Of a stretch of 64,000 nt of DNA, positions 8,573-19,621 are shown piece by piece (within the stretch, counting starts at the first letter, position 1; the number at the start of each line of letters is the position of its first letter). The stretch covers positions 62,001 to 126,000 of the forward strand of contig NZ_JAHZQZ020000011.1 of assembly GCF_019449275.2 (NCBI RefSeq). The letters are read 5' to 3'. The stretch comes from Microbacterium sp. HD4P20 (GTDB lineage: Bacteria > Actinomycetota > Actinomycetes > Actinomycetales > Microbacteriaceae). Both the position numbers and the translations under genes were made by a program. The notes under the pieces are model-generated. The model saw nothing but the letters and a program-made list of their open reading frames with translations. It did not search any database and was not told the origin of the DNA.

Positions 8573-9697
8573 TCAGCGGCGTGGTCGCGGAAACACCACG
8601 CCGTCGAACAGCTTGCGGGCGGTGCGCAGCGACAGCGACGTCGCGCGCCACGTGCCGCCGGCGTCGCGCGTGACGTGGACACGCGCCGGGAAGGTGCCGC
8701 TGGGGTGCTCGATCGCGGTGGTCTCGCCGCTCGTGTCGACGCCCGAGGCGGTGGCGATCCCGGCGGCGACGGTGCCGTTTACCGGCACGGCGGCCGCGAC
8801 GGAGGCGGCCATCAGCACGCCGAGCGACGTGTGTACGCGTGCGGGGATGAACGCTCGCGTCGACACCGCGCCACCGGCGCGCGGCGGCGACAGCAGCACC
8901 ATCTTGGGCACGGTCTGGGCGGCCACGTCGCCGAGACCCATGAGCGGACCGGCTGCGAGCCGGATGCGCTCGACGCGTGCGGCGAGCTCGTCATCGGCTT
9001 CGAGCTCGGCCGGCGACTCGGTGCCGCTGACACCGAAGTCGTCGGCGCGCAGCAGCACCACCGGCATCCCGTTGTCGATGAGCGTGACCCGGTGCCCCTC
9101 GATCTCGTCGACGGCCTCTCCCGTCGGCAGCAGCGGCTTGTCGGGCCCGCCGCCGACCTCGAGGTCGATCGCCGACCCCCATCCGGGCACGCCGTCGATC
9201 GCGACGGTGCCCTCGGTGCCGGGCTCGCCGTCGTAATCGGGGTGCCCGTCGACGGTCGCGAACCGGGATGTCGCGATGTCGCCGGTGTTGAGCAGGCGGA
9301 TGCGGACGGTGGTGCGCTCGCCGGCCGCCGCCACCAGGCCCCGCTCCACGGCGAACGGTCCCACGCCGGCCAGCAGATTGCCGCACGTCTGCGCGTCCGC
9401 CACGGATGCCTCCTCGACGCCGAGCTGCAGGAAGAGGTAGTCGACGTCGACGCCGGCCGTCGCCGAGGGCGCCACGATCGCGACCTTGCTGGTGAGCGGG
9501 TGTGCGCCGCCGATCCCGTCGATCTGGCGGGGGTCGGGCGTGCCCATGATCCGCAGCAGCAGGTCGTCGCGCTCCGCGGGGTCGGCCGGAAGATCGCTCG
9601 CCAGGAAGAACGCGCCCTTCGAGGTGCCGCCCCGCATGAGCATGCACCGGATGCCGTGGCGCACGGCATCCGCGACGCTCGGGTCAGCGGGGCTCAT
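8573..9697 (-). CDS. galD: 4-oxalomesaconate tautomerase (PrpF/GalD family)
   Basis: A 374-residue PrpF-family isomerase. The N-terminal pattern MRGGTSKGAFF, then RQIDGIGGAHPLTSKVAI and CGNLLAGVGPFA, matches the GalD branch, which interconverts the keto and enol forms of 4-oxalomesaconate made by gallate ring cleavage. It starts at ATG 9697 and overlaps galC by 14 bp, which points to translational coupling. The PrpF fold is shared with methylaconitate isomerases, but the galB-galC neighbours settle the pathway. Confidence 0.88.
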   Translation of the reverse strand: MSPADPSVADAVRHGIRCMLMRGGTSKGAFFLASDLPADPAERDDLLLRIMGTPDPRQIDGIGGAHPLTSKVAIVAPSATAGVDVDYLFLQLGVEEASVADAQTCGNLLAGVGPFAVERGLVAAAGERTTVRIRLLNTGDIATSRFATVDGHPDYDGEPGTEGTVAIDGVPGWGSAIDLEVGGGPDKPLLPTGEAVDEIEGHRVTLIDNGMPVVLLRADDFGVSGTESPAELEADDELAARVERIRLAAGPLMGLGDVAAQTVPKMVLLSPPRAGGAVSTRAFIPARVHTSLGVLMAASVAAAVPVNGTVAAGIATASGVDTSGETTAIEHPSGTFPARVHVTRDAGGTWRATSLSLRTARKLFDGVVFPRPRR

Positions 9698-10403
9698 CGC
9701 CTGGCCGCGAGAGGTAGTCGCGTTGCGTGACGTAGGTCACGCCGAGGTCGGTGAGCAGGCTCCGCAGCCCCTTGCGGTCCAGGCTCAGTTCGCCGGAGCG
9801 ATACGCCTGCCGGTCGGCCTCCTCCTTGGCGACGCGTGCGTCCGAGGCGGCGAGCGCCTCCTCGGCGGTCGAATGCGGCACGCACAGCACGCCGTCGTCG
9901 TCGGCGACGATCACGTCGCCCGGCGAAACGGTGACACCGCCGACCACGATCGGCACGTTGACCGAGCCGGGCGTGGCCTTGACCGTGCCCTGCGCGTGAA
10001 CCGCGCCCGACCACACCGCGAAGCCCATCGCTCGCAGGTCGACGACGTCGCGCACACCCGTGGTCGTGATCAGCCCGCGCACGCCGCGGGTCTGCAGGGC
10101 GGTCGCGAACAGCTCGCCGAAGGCGCCGTCGACCGAGGGTGAGGTCGTCGTGACAACGAGCAGGTCGCCCTCCCGGCACTGCTCGACGGCGGCGTGGATC
10201 ATGAGGTTGTCGCCCGGCCAGCACAGCACCGTGACGGCGGTCCCGGCGACGCGCACGCCGTCCTGGATGGGACGGATGCCGGGACCGACGAGACCGGTGC
10301 GGCCGATGGCCTCGTGCACGGTTGCGACGCCGTGCACTCCGAGAGCGGCAGCGGTCGCGGCATCCGCCCTCTCGATGTCGGTGACGACGACCGGACCGGT
10401 CAT
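9684..10403 (-). CDS. galC: 4-carboxy-4-hydroxy-2-oxoadipate aldolase / oxaloacetate decarboxylase (RraA-like)
   Basis: A 239-residue class II pyruvate aldolase of the RraA-like fold. The metal and substrate residues lie in GVRDVVDLRAMG (Arg, Asp) after a Gly-rich strand, as in LigK/GalC/HMG-aldolases. The enzyme splits 4-carboxy-4-hydroxy-2-oxoadipate into pyruvate and oxaloacetate, the last step of the gallate and protocatechuate 4,5-cleavage routes. It starts 13 bp after galB ends and overlaps galD by 14 bp. The RNase E inhibitor RraA shares the fold but not the context. Confidence 0.9.
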   Translation of the reverse strand: MTGPVVVTDIERADAATAAALGVHGVATVHEAIGRTGLVGPGIRPIQDGVRVAGTAVTVLCWPGDNLMIHAAVEQCREGDLLVVTTTSPSVDGAFGELFATALQTRGVRGLITTTGVRDVVDLRAMGFAVWSGAVHAQGTVKATPGSVNVPIVVGGVTVSPGDVIVADDDGVLCVPHSTAEEALAASDARVAKEEADRQAYRSGELSLDRKGLRSLLTDLGVTYVTQRDYLSRPGDEPR

Positions 10404-10416
10404 GCGAGCACTGCCT

Positions 10417-12733
<2,317 letters not shown>

Positions 12734-12743
12734 CCAGACGAGC

Positions 12744-12794
12744 GGGGGCGGATGCCTCGACCCGGCGAAGCCGCGAGTCGAGGCATCCGCCCCC
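12744..12794. terminator. 18-bp perfect stem, bidirectional terminator
   Basis: GGGGGCGGATGCCTCGAC at 12744-12761 pairs perfectly with 12777-12794 around a 15-nt loop. It lies between the convergent ligM-1 and merR genes and probably ends both transcripts. There is no U-run. Confidence 0.75.
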
Positions 12795-12823
12795 CGTCGT
12801 ATAGGACGCCGTGTGTCAGCCGG

Positions 12824-13822
12824 TCACGCAGGTGAACGAGCTTGGAGGTGGGCGCGGGCGGCCATAGCGACCCCACTGTCGGTGTCGGCGGCGAGTAGCT
12901 CCAAAGTCACGTCCGCCTCCGCTCCCGGTATGGAGGAGAGCATTCCGGCGAGGCGGCGGCGACCGTCCGTGTTCGTCGCGCTCATGGCGCCGCGCGCCAG
13001 GCGGGCGATGCGCGTCGCAATCTGCTCGTCCTCTGCGAGGATCTCGAGCGCGTCGCCGGCTTCGATATCCAGTTCACCCGCCGTCACCAGCGCGATCAGT
13101 GATGGGATGGCGCCGTCGTCGCCGTTCATGCCAGCGGTGATGCTCGCCCGTGCGCGTACGTGTCCATCTGCGTGCGCGGTCTGTGCGGCGACCACTGCCA
13201 GCGATCCTGGTGTCCCCATCTTCAGCAACGCTTCGAGTGCGCGATGGCGTCGTTGCCGGCTGTCCGAGTTCAGCGCTTCGGTGAGTGCCGGGACTGCGGT
13301 ATCCCCCATTCGCGCTATCGACCAGACGAGCGCACCGGCCGCGTTCGGCTCGTTCTCGCGAAGCAATGCCTCCACGAGAACTGCGGAGTTGCTTTCATCG
13401 ACCGTGTGCAACGACAGGGCCAACCGCTGCCGGTCGGACGCGCTGCTGGAGTCGAACCCGCGAATGAGTTCGACGATGCGCAGCACGTCCGACCAACGGT
13501 CAGGCTCGCTCGCGCGCACTCGCTCAAGCCTCGAGAGAAGTTCAACAGTCGCGTCCAGCTGCGCTCGGGCGCGCTCAGTAAGCCGTTCGACGAGCTCTCC
13601 CGGTGCGAAGTCGGCGGTGTCGAGGGTCGTCGCGATCTCCGACAGGCTGAATCCGAGCGAGCGCAGGCTCTCGACATGGAAGAGCCGTTGCATGTCCGCG
13701 TCCGTGTACTGCCGGTAATCGCCGGCAGTGCGCGCCGACGGCGAAACGAGACCGATGCGGTCGTAGTGACGCAGCATCCGTGCGCTAACTCCGCTTCGCC
13801 GTGCAACCTCGCCGATCAGCAC
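12824..13822 (-). CDS. MerR-family regulator fused to HEAT-repeat domain
   Basis: A 332-residue protein. Residues 1-70 are a MerR winged-helix domain (GEVARRSGVSARMLRHYDRIGL, then YRQYTDADMQRL). A coiled linker follows to about residue 120. The rest is Ala/Leu-rich and made of about 35-residue helical hairpins (AVPALTEALNSD and similar), which look like HEAT repeats. Typical MerR proteins are 110-280 residues, so the long helical effector domain is unusual. It starts at GTG 13822, two bases after the preceding HEAT gene ends, so the two are co-transcribed. The effector is unknown. Base use resembles the neighbours, but the pair interrupts the aromatic gene cluster. Confidence 0.8.
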   Translation of the reverse strand: MLIGEVARRSGVSARMLRHYDRIGLVSPSARTAGDYRQYTDADMQRLFHVESLRSLGFSLSEIATTLDTADFAPGELVERLTERARAQLDATVELLSRLERVRASEPDRWSDVLRIVELIRGFDSSSASDRQRLALSLHTVDESNSAVLVEALLRENEPNAAGALVWSIARMGDTAVPALTEALNSDSRQRRHRALEALLKMGTPGSLAVVAAQTAHADGHVRARASITAGMNGDDGAIPSLIALVTAGELDIEAGDALEILAEDEQIATRIARLARGAMSATNTDGRRRLAGMLSSIPGAEADVTLELLAADTDSGVAMAARAHLQARSPA

Positions 13823-13824
13823 GG

Positions 13825-14499
13825 TCAGTGATCCTCGATCGCGGGTGCAGCACGAAGGGCGACCACACGTCGCGCTTCTTCAACGGCGGCCTCGAAGCTG
13901 TCGTCGGGGTTTGCCATGACATGTGCAGTGGCAAGAGCGTGGGCTCTCACATCTGGGTCTTCGGACTCTGATGCCTCCTCCACCACTGGTTCGGCCGCGG
14001 GGCCGAGCATGGCGATCGCACGGCTCAGGCTCTGCCGGAGCTCACCATCGCCCCGGCCGAAGTTCCTCCCCAGCTCGCGGGCCAGATCAGCGCGTTCGCG
14101 CTCGGGCGCGAGCCCCGCCGCGACGCGCCACGCGGTCTTGGCGACGTCCTCATCGGGATCGCGCAACAGGGCAACCGTGATCGCCGGCCACGCCCGAGGG
14201 TCCCGAATCTTGGACAGACTGTGCAGGGCTTGACTGCGAGCCTGCGGGGTCACCGAGCCGAGTTCCGGCAGCAGAAGGTCGACGGCCTGGGAGCGATCGT
14301 GACGGGTGATCGCCCACGTGAGCATGTCCCTCACATAGAAATCTGGTTCCACCGCACACCGACTGATGAGAATCGGCAGGGAGGCGTCGTCTGCATGGAT
14401 GCCCGCCGTGAGAGCAGCCTGCAGGCGAGCGGACGCATCACCTGCGCGCAGGGCATTGCTAAGTCGTGTCACCTGTGTCGTCGCGTTGTCTTGGTTCAT
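13825..14499 (-). CDS. HEAT-repeat protein, partner of the MerR-HEAT regulator
   Basis: A 224-residue protein built of HEAT-like helical pairs throughout (ARLQAALTAGIHADDASLPIL, ARSQALHSLSKIRDPRAW, VRAHALATAHVM). There is no signal peptide or membrane segment. ATG 14499 is chosen over a GTG three codons upstream because GGAGG sits at the right distance. It lies 2 bp upstream of the merR gene, and the sequence in front resembles a MerR-controlled promoter. HEAT proteins usually act as protein-binding scaffolds; it may bind the HEAT part of the regulator. Exact function unknown. Confidence 0.75.
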   Translation of the reverse strand: MNQDNATTQVTRLSNALRAGDASARLQAALTAGIHADDASLPILISRCAVEPDFYVRDMLTWAITRHDRSQAVDLLLPELGSVTPQARSQALHSLSKIRDPRAWPAITVALLRDPDEDVAKTAWRVAAGLAPERERADLARELGRNFGRGDGELRQSLSRAIAMLGPAAEPVVEEASESEDPDVRAHALATAHVMANPDDSFEAAVEEARRVVALRAAPAIEDH

Positions 14500-14527
14500 G
14501 AGAACCACCTCCGCATCTCACTCCACA

Positions 14528-14546
14528 CCTTGTCACGGTGTCAAGG
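14528..14546 (-). promoter_or_regulatory. MerR-type operator/promoter
   Basis: On the reverse strand CCTTGACACCGTGACAAGG forms a 19-bp dyad with one mismatch and contains a TTGACA -35-like box. This is the arrangement expected of a MerR-regulated promoter, and it lies 29 bp before the HEAT-merR pair, which suggests autoregulation. Confidence 0.6.
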
Positions 14547-14643
14547 TCAAGTGCTGATTCTCGGGCGTCGAAGCCCGCGTCGAAGCCCGCGCCGAAGGCG
14601 GATACCCGTTGCCGATCACGGAACGGCAGTCGAATCGAGAACG

Positions 14644-15579
14644 TCAGTGGGGCGTCGCGCCCGCGTCGCCGTGGATAACGAAGAACTGGCCCGTCGAGCC
14701 GCGCACGGCGCGGGCCACCGTGGCGAACAGCCAGTCGAGTGCGCCCGTCTGCTGGCTCGTCGCGCGGCGGTAGAGGTAGAGCTCGACCGGCGGCATGTCG
14801 AAGGGCAGGGGAGTGAGGGAGATCGGCCAGGTCTGCGCCCACCCGGCCGCGATCATGTCGGGAAGCGTCGCTACCAGCCCGGGGTCGGCGGCGAGCACGG
14901 GGGGCAGCGTTGCGAAGTGGGCGACGGCCACCTGCGGCTGGATGACGATGCCAGCGCGGCGCTGCGCGGCTTCGAGTATGGGGCGGCCCGAATCGCTCGC
15001 GACCGTGACGTGCTGCGCGCCGGCGTACGTGTCGAGATCGAGCGCGCCGCCGGCGAGCGGGTTGCGCGTCGACATCACGGCCGCATAGGGCTGCGACTTC
15101 ACGAGCACCCGGTCGAACGCCGCCGGCATCGTCGCGGTCGTGATCGCGAGGTCCACGGTGCCGCGCGCCAGCCAGTCCGGGAGCGACGCCGGGTCGAGGG
15201 TCACGACCTCGAGGCGCACGTCCGGCGCCTCGGACCGTACGGCGGTGAGGATCGAGGGGAACCATCCGATCTCGCCCAGCTCCGACAGGGCGATGCGGAA
15301 CAGACGGCGCGAGTCCGCCGGGTCGAAGCGATGGACGGCGTCCAGCGTGCGGTCGATGCCGGCGATCGCCTCGCAAAATCCGGGATAGACCGCGTCGGCG
15401 AACGGCGTCGGCTCCATCGCGCGGCCGGTGCGCCGGAACAGTGCGTCGTCCAGCTCGCGCCGAAGCCTGCCGAGCGCCTGGCTCACCGCGGGCTGGGTGA
15501 CGTAGAGCCTGCGGGCAGCCGTCGTCAGGCTGCGCGACTCGTACACCGCCACGAACACGCGGACGAGGTTCAGGTCCAT
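14644..15579 (-). CDS. LysR-family transcriptional regulator
   Basis: A 311-residue LysR protein: N-terminal helix-turn-helix with LTTAARRLYVTQPAVSQALGRLRRELDDALFRR, then an effector-binding domain of two alpha/beta lobes. It starts at ATG 15579 and is divergent from ligM-2 across 100 bp, the classic LysR arrangement, so it probably activates ligM-2 in response to an aromatic acid such as vanillate or syringate. A candidate LysR box sits at 15604-15618. The gap behind it (14547-14643) holds only short direct repeats of GTCGAAGCCCGC. Confidence 0.88.
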   Translation of the reverse strand: MDLNLVRVFVAVYESRSLTTAARRLYVTQPAVSQALGRLRRELDDALFRRTGRAMEPTPFADAVYPGFCEAIAGIDRTLDAVHRFDPADSRRLFRIALSELGEIGWFPSILTAVRSEAPDVRLEVVTLDPASLPDWLARGTVDLAITTATMPAAFDRVLVKSQPYAAVMSTRNPLAGGALDLDTYAGAQHVTVASDSGRPILEAAQRRAGIVIQPQVAVAHFATLPPVLAADPGLVATLPDMIAAGWAQTWPISLTPLPFDMPPVELYLYRRATSQQTGALDWLFATVARAVRGSTGQFFVIHGDAGATPH

Positions 15580-15603
15580 CGGCTAAGCATCGCTTCCGTC
15601 GCC

Positions 15604-15618
15604 ATAACCAATGATTAT
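15604..15618. promoter_or_regulatory. Candidate LysR box
   Basis: ATAACCAATGATTAT (15604-15618) is an AT-rich dyad (ATAA...TTAT) with the T-N11-A spacing. It lies 25 bp from the lysR start and 61 bp upstream of ligM-2, in an otherwise GC-rich gap. Confidence 0.5.
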
Positions 15619-15679
15619 CTTCCAGACCTTGTTCTCGATCCAGCGTTTACTACCGTGGACTCCGACCGAAGGAGTTCAC

Positions 15680-17032
15680 ATGACCGAGTCCGTGGCCGAC
15701 GCGATCGCGCGAGCGGGTACCGCCGTCGAGCTGCTGCGCAACGCGCCCGCCCGACCGACGGTGTTCCCCGTCACGCCGGAGTTCACCAACTGGCGCTCGG
15801 AGCAGCGATCGTGGCGTGAGTCGGTGGCGCTGCTGGACCAGTCTCACCACATGACCGACCTCTTCATCTCGGGCCCGGATGCCCTGAGAGTGTTGTCGGA
15901 TGTCGGGGTCAACAGCTTCGCTAACTTCGCCGTGAACTCCGCCAAGCAGTTCATCGCCGTCAACCACGAGGGCTACCTGATCGGCGACGCCATCCTGTTC
16001 CGCCTCGACGAGGACTCGTACGACCTCGTCGGGTGGCACATGGTCATCGACTGGCTGCAGTTCCACGGCGAGACGGGCGGCTACGACGTGACGTTCGAGC
16101 GCGACGGCAGTTCGCTGGTGCGCGAGGGCGACCCCAAGCTCTACCGGTACGAGCTGCAGGGCCCCAACGCCCTGGCGCTCATGGAGAGGATCACGGGCGC
16201 TCCCGTGCCGGCCACGAAGTTCTTCGGCATGGCGGACTTCACGATCGCCGGCGTCCGTGTGAGATCGCTGCGGCACGGCATGGCGGGGCAGCCGGGGTTC
16301 GAGCTCTTCGGGCCCTGGTCCGACGGGGACGCGGTGCGCGAGGCGATCCTGGCTGCGGGCGAGGAGTTCGGCCTCGTGCGGGTCGGCGCGAAGGCGTACT
16401 CGTCGGCGAACCTCGAGTCGGCGTGGGTGCCGTCGCCCCTGCCGGCGATCTTCACCGGGCAGGGATCCGCCGACTACCTCGCATGGTTGCCGGCCACGCG
16501 CGCCGGGTCGCTCGCGGGCAGCTTCGCGTCCGCCGACATCGAGGACTACTACCTGACCCCGTACGAGCTCGGATACGGCCGCAGCGTCTCGTTCGACCAC
16601 GAGTTCATCGGGCGCGCGGCGCTCGAGCAGCACGCTGCGGCGGCACAGCGCGTGAAGGTGACGCTGGTGTGGGATGCCGACGACGTCGCCGCGGCGCAGC
16701 GCTCGCTCCTCGAGCCGGGCCTGCCCGCGAAGTACCTCGAATTTCCCAAGGCCCGCTACGGCCAGTACCAGGTCGACCGCGTGCTGCGCGGAAGTGCCGA
16801 CGTGGGCATCTCGCACGACTGCGGCTACATCACGAACGAGCACGCGTTCGTCTCGCTCGCGAGCGTCGAGGCGGCTCACGCCGAGCCCGGCACCGAGGTC
16901 GTGGTGGTGTGGGGCGAGGAGCCCAACTCGCTCAAGCCGGCCGTCGAGCCGCATCGGCAGGTCCGGATCCGTGCGACGGTCCAGCCGGCACCATACTCGG
17001 CGTATGCCCGACAGAACTACCGCGCCCAGTGA
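15680..17032 (+). CDS. ligM: LigM/DesA-type tetrahydrofolate-dependent aromatic O-demethylase, paralogue 2
   Basis: A 450-residue GcvT-fold protein with the LigM signatures PEFTNWRSEQRSW, LLDQSHHMTDLF, HGETGGYDVT and RSLRHGMAGQPGFELF. AAGGAG (15669-15674) sets ATG 15680. It is closer in wording to Sphingobium LigM (DQSHHMTDLF, LIGDAILF) than paralogue 1. It is expected to strip an O-methyl group from vanillate-, methylgallate- or syringate-like acids. It is divergent from a lysR gene and overlaps the downstream iclR by 29 bp, so two regulators flank it. Confidence 0.88.
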   Translation: MTESVADAIARAGTAVELLRNAPARPTVFPVTPEFTNWRSEQRSWRESVALLDQSHHMTDLFISGPDALRVLSDVGVNSFANFAVNSAKQFIAVNHEGYLIGDAILFRLDEDSYDLVGWHMVIDWLQFHGETGGYDVTFERDGSSLVREGDPKLYRYELQGPNALALMERITGAPVPATKFFGMADFTIAGVRVRSLRHGMAGQPGFELFGPWSDGDAVREAILAAGEEFGLVRVGAKAYSSANLESAWVPSPLPAIFTGQGSADYLAWLPATRAGSLAGSFASADIEDYYLTPYELGYGRSVSFDHEFIGRAALEQHAAAAQRVKVTLVWDADDVAAAQRSLLEPGLPAKYLEFPKARYGQYQVDRVLRGSADVGISHDCGYITNEHAFVSLASVEAAHAEPGTEVVVVWGEEPNSLKPAVEPHRQVRIRATVQPAPYSAYARQNYRAQ

Positions 17033-17810
17033 CGACACCGAGCGGGGCGGACCGCCCCGCTCGGTGATCGACCGCGCGCTGAGCATCATCGGCACCTTCC
17101 AGGGCGGGCGCGTGCGCCAAACCCTGTCGGACATCAGCCGTCGCACCGGCCTGCCGATCGCGACGTGCTACCGCATCGTGCAGCGTCTCGCCGAGTGGGG
17201 CGCGCTCGAGCGCGACGCCGACGGCCGCTACAACATCGGGCTGCGACTGTGGGAGGTGGCGTCGATGGCGCCGCGATCGGTCGGGCTGCAGCGACTGGCG
17301 CGCCCGTACATGCAGGACCTCTACGAGACCACCGGCTACGCGTGCCATCTCGCGATCCGCGAGGGTCTCGAGCTGATGTCGATCGAGCGCTTCCAGAGCC
17401 CGAGACGGCCGGTCCGGCGGCCGCTCGTGGGAGGCCGCTATCCGCTTCACGCCACCGCGATCGGCATGGTGCTGCTCGCCCACGCGCCGGCGGAGGTGCA
17501 GGATGCCGTCATGGCGCGCGGCCTGGAGGCCTACACGACGCGCACCTACACCGACCCGGACGTGCTTCGTCGCGTGCTGGACGACATCCGGCGCACAGGC
17601 TTCGCCGTGAGCGACCGGCAGGTGGACGACGTGCACGTCGGCTTCGCCGCTCCGGTGCGCGGCGCGGACGGCAGCGTCGTCGCCGCGGTGTCGCTCGCGC
17701 TGGACGAGCAGGGTGCCGACGCCAAGAACGTGATCCACCTCGTGCGCCTGACCGCCACGTCGATCTCACGCGCTCTCGCGGCCGCCGGGTTCGGCCTGGC
17801 CGACACCTGA
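17004..17810 (+). CDS. IclR-family transcriptional regulator 1
   Basis: A 268-residue IclR protein: winged helix-turn-helix (LSDISRRTGLPIATCYRIVQRLAEWGALER) followed by the GAF-like effector domain (HATAIGMVLLAH, then TGFAVSDRQVDDVHVGFAAPV). It starts inside the end of ligM-2 (29-bp overlap), so it is made from the same transcript. Family members act as repressors or activators of aromatic catabolic operons. Targets may include ligM-2 or the convergent ligase operon. No binding site is seen directly upstream because the start lies within the coding region. Confidence 0.88.
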   Translation: MPDRTTAPSDDTERGGPPRSVIDRALSIIGTFQGGRVRQTLSDISRRTGLPIATCYRIVQRLAEWGALERDADGRYNIGLRLWEVASMAPRSVGLQRLARPYMQDLYETTGYACHLAIREGLELMSIERFQSPRRPVRRPLVGGRYPLHATAIGMVLLAHAPAEVQDAVMARGLEAYTTRTYTDPDVLRRVLDDIRRTGFAVSDRQVDDVHVGFAAPVRGADGSVVAAVSLALDEQGADAKNVIHLVRLTATSISRALAAAGFGLADT

Positions 17811-17811
17811 G

Positions 17812-19428
17812 TCAGCTCGCGCGAGCCGCCGGCTCACGGGCGGCCAGCTCGCTCGCCGCGTCGGCCTTCACGCGCGCCAGCTCCACCTTGCCGGTGGGCG
17901 TGCGCTCGAGCGATTCGCGCACGAACACGTGACGCGGCCGCTTGTAGCCCGCCAGACGCGATTCGACCGAGGCCAGCAGCTGCGAGGCGTCGAGCGTGCG
18001 CCCGTGCCGCGGTGCCACCATCGCGCTCACCACCTCGCCGAAGCGCGCGTCGGGCAGGCCGAACACCACCGCGTCGCCGACGTCCGGGTGCGCCAGCAGG
18101 GCCTCTTCGACCTCGCCGGGGAACACCTTCTCGCCGCCGGTGTTGACCACTGCGCTCAGCCGGCCGAGCAGCTCGATGCCGCCCTCGCCGTCGGCGCGCG
18201 CCCAATCGCCGGGCATCACGTAGCGGTGACCGCGGATCGTCGGGAACGCACGCTCGGTGCGCTCGGGATCGCCGTGGTAGCCCTTGGGCAGCACGCCGCG
18301 GAACGCCAGGATGCCGAGGGCACCGGCATCCGCCTGGATCTCGTTGAGGTCCTCATCCAGCAGCACCGCGCCCGGCGTCATCACGAGGCGCGTGGGCAGG
18401 TCGTCCTCGCTCTCGGTGACGCCGAACGCGAACGGCCCGCCTTCGCTGGAGGCCAGCATGTCGATGATCGTCAGATCGCCGAGAGCGTGCAGCCGCCGCT
18501 TGACGTCGTCGCTGAAGCGCATGCCCGAGCTGATGACGGTGCGTACGTGCAGCAGCCCGGTGCCCGAGCGCTCGGCGGCCTCGGCCAGCGGCAACGCGAG
18601 CGCGTCGCCGGCGACGACCACCCGTGTCGCGTGATGGGCCAGCGCGAGCCGCAGCGCTTCGTCCACGTCCATCCGTGGCGACGCGTGCATCACGACCGTG
18701 CCGCCGAGCGCCAGTGTCGCCATCGTCGTCGACTGCGCCGTGCCGTGCAGCAGCGGGGGCAGGAGCAGCGTCACCACGCGCGGCGTTGCGGGGTCGAGCG
18801 CGATCCTCGCCGCTCCCTCGAGGTCGTCCGGCGGAGTGATCCCGATGATGCCCCACGTGGACTGGCGGCGCGCCACGAGGAGGGTGTCCATGTCCCACAC
18901 CACGGCACGCGGCCGGCCGGTGGTGCCGCCGGTGTAGAGGCGCAGTTCCGCGCCGCGCGGTGCCGCGGACGGCAGCGCACCGCCCGCCGCCAGGACGTCC
19001 TCGTAGTCGATGGTCTCGTCGCGAGCGGTGCCGTCGTCGTCGATCGCGACGATCTCGACGTCCAGCCCGGATGCCGCGTCGGCGGCCACCTGCCCCAGCG
19101 ACGTCGTCGTGAGCAGCACCCGCGTGCCGCAGTCCTCGAGCAGCTCGCGCACCTCGCCGGCCCGGTACCGGTAGTTGATCGCGACAGGCGCCGCGCCGAT
19201 CGACAGGCACGCCCACAGGAAGGCCAGGAACTCGGGCCGGTTGTAGAGCAGCATGGCCGCGGCATCCCCCTTCCCGACTCCCCGCTCCACGAGGTGGCGC
19301 GCGAGTGCGCCGGCGTGCTGCGCAAGACGCGCGTAGCTCACCGTCGTGTCGCGCGTGACGACCGCCGGCCGCTCGGGATCGGCGTGCGCGATGGCCTGCC
19401 AGAGGTCGCTGTAATGGGGTGCGCTCAC
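17812..19428 (-). CDS. Acyl/aryl-CoA synthetase (AMP-binding), paralogue 1
   Basis: A 538-residue ANL-family ligase, which activates a carboxylate as an adenylate and then forms a CoA thioester. The P-loop reads LYTGGTTGRPRAV, the adenylate motif is near LASSEGG, GDWARAD and GGEKVFPGEVEE lie in the hinge, and the C-terminal lysine is in RTPTGKVELAR. The GTG at 19428 is used because GGAGAG lies upstream and the family N-terminus (HYSDLWQAIAHADPERPAV) begins here. It has the same length as, and strong similarity to, the ligase at 34877, so the two are recent paralogues. It is divergent from the UGSC operon and may supply it, but the acid substrate is unknown. Confidence 0.87.
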   Translation of the reverse strand: MSAPHYSDLWQAIAHADPERPAVVTRDTTVSYARLAQHAGALARHLVERGVGKGDAAAMLLYNRPEFLAFLWACLSIGAAPVAINYRYRAGEVRELLEDCGTRVLLTTTSLGQVAADAASGLDVEIVAIDDDGTARDETIDYEDVLAAGGALPSAAPRGAELRLYTGGTTGRPRAVVWDMDTLLVARRQSTWGIIGITPPDDLEGAARIALDPATPRVVTLLLPPLLHGTAQSTTMATLALGGTVVMHASPRMDVDEALRLALAHHATRVVVAGDALALPLAEAAERSGTGLLHVRTVISSGMRFSDDVKRRLHALGDLTIIDMLASSEGGPFAFGVTESEDDLPTRLVMTPGAVLLDEDLNEIQADAGALGILAFRGVLPKGYHGDPERTERAFPTIRGHRYVMPGDWARADGEGGIELLGRLSAVVNTGGEKVFPGEVEEALLAHPDVGDAVVFGLPDARFGEVVSAMVAPRHGRTLDASQLLASVESRLAGYKRPRHVFVRESLERTPTGKVELARVKADAASELAAREPAARAS

Positions 19429-19621
19429 GCGTGGCTCTCCGTCATCTTCCGGGCGTCTTCGTCCGCGCACGCGGCACGACGCCGTTCGCCGGTGCCCACC
19501 CAGCTTCCCGCTGCCGCGCGCGTGCGGCCACGCAGCTTTTCGCTGTATGGAAACCACGGGGGACCATCCCGGATGCCGCGTGTCACAGTGACGCGACGTT
19601 CGAAGACGGAAGGCACTCGCC
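19429..19621. promoter_or_regulatory. Divergent promoter region of ligase and UGSC operon
   Basis: This 193-bp gap contains TTTC-N8-GAAA (19538-19553), weakly like an IclR site, and GTCAC-A-GTGAC (19582-19592), a perfect 11-bp dyad 30 bp before the UGSC start. Either could be an operator; neither recurs clearly elsewhere in the window. Confidence 0.35.

Noticed and set aside
9684..10403. RNase E inhibitor RraA
   Set aside because: The fold is shared, but the operon of galB and galD and the aldolase Arg/Asp motif fit a pyruvate aldolase.
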